DNA from: Alphaproteobacteria bacterium
GTDB lineage: Bacteria > Pseudomonadota > Alphaproteobacteria > DSM-16000 > Inquilinaceae
Reading direction: 5' to 3'
Length of the DNA stretch: 7,550 nucleotides
NCBI GenBank assembly: GCA_029263555.1
Contig: JAJUFW010000128.1
Span: 1-7,550 of the forward strand
Under the pieces are notes generated by a model, which was not told where the DNA came from, did no database searches, and saw only the letters and a list, made by a program, of their open reading frames with translations. Shown here piece by piece: positions 7,476 through 7,550 of this stretch (the stretch's first letter is position 1; each line of letters opens with the position of its first letter). The position numbers and the translations under genes were made by a program.

Positions 7476-7550
7476 CAGAGCGAGCTGCCGATCGTCGGCA
7501 TCGCGCTCGCCTGCGGCTGCGTCTCGGCCTCCCACTTCTCCTAGTGCTAC
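7476..7550 (+). pseudogene. In-frame remnant of the regulator's second helix-turn-helix
   Basis: Read in the regulator's frame past the TAG at 7473-7475, this stretch gives QSELPIVGIALACGCVSASHFS, then a second TAG (7542-7544), then CY. That is the usual AraC/GlxA C-terminus, where relatives read IALACGFVSASHFSKCYR. The differences are each explained by one base: TGC for TTC (Phe to Cys), TAG for AAG (Lys to stop), and in the codons before it CGG for CTG and TAG for a sense codon. The homology without frameshift shows the stops are recent or artefactual. The gene would continue beyond 7550. Confidence 0.75.

Noticed and set aside
7473..7544. Amber recoding (pyrrolysine-type readthrough) in the regulator
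   Set aside because: fhs and soxB both use TAG as their genuine stop at the family-normal length, and the two TAGs come with other non-stop substitutions nearby. Error or pseudogene formation explains this better. Checking the genome for pylT and pylS would settle it.

Overview
The window is high-G+C DNA with the codon usage of an alphaproteobacterium, plausibly of Rhodospirillales type. That placement rests on gene content and base composition only. It holds a one-carbon and methylamine-type catabolic locus: a leftward block of four genes and one divergent rightward regulator gene. There is no sign of mobile DNA, RNA genes or CRISPR.

Layout. Positions 1-2764 (minus) are soxA, the large alpha subunit of heterotetrameric sarcosine oxidase; its 3' end runs off the left edge. 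Positions 2761-3129 (minus) are soxD, the small zinc-binding delta subunit, overlapping soxA by ATGA. Positions 3193-4443 (minus) are soxB, the flavin-bearing beta subunit. A 157-bp gap with a GC-rich hairpin and a possible 27-codon leader ORF separates soxB from fhs (4601-6310, minus), formate-tetrahydrofolate ligase. A 298-bp intergenic region (6311-6608) separates fhs from a GlxA/GbdR-type AraC-family regulator (6609-7475, plus). The regulator's reading frame is broken by a TAG just before its second DNA-recognition helix. The same frame continues recognisably to the window end, with a second TAG.

How the genes fit together. Sarcosine oxidase demethylates sarcosine to glycine, makes H2O2, and loads the methyl carbon on tetrahydrofolate as 5,10-methylene-THF. 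Fhs interconverts 10-formyl-THF and formate with ATP. After oxidation of methylene-THF by a FolD-type enzyme, which is not in the window, Fhs could release the carbon as formate with ATP gain, or run in the assimilatory direction. The regulator belongs to the family of Pseudomonas GbdR, which controls glycine betaine and sarcosine catabolism, so local control of sox and fhs is a reasonable inference. soxG (gamma subunit) would be expected just beyond position 1.

Most of the window is a conventional catabolic operon. The points that merit a second look are the double amber interruption of the regulator at the window end, the use of fhs as the upstream partner of soxBDA, and recurrent TGCC motifs in the divergent intergenic region.
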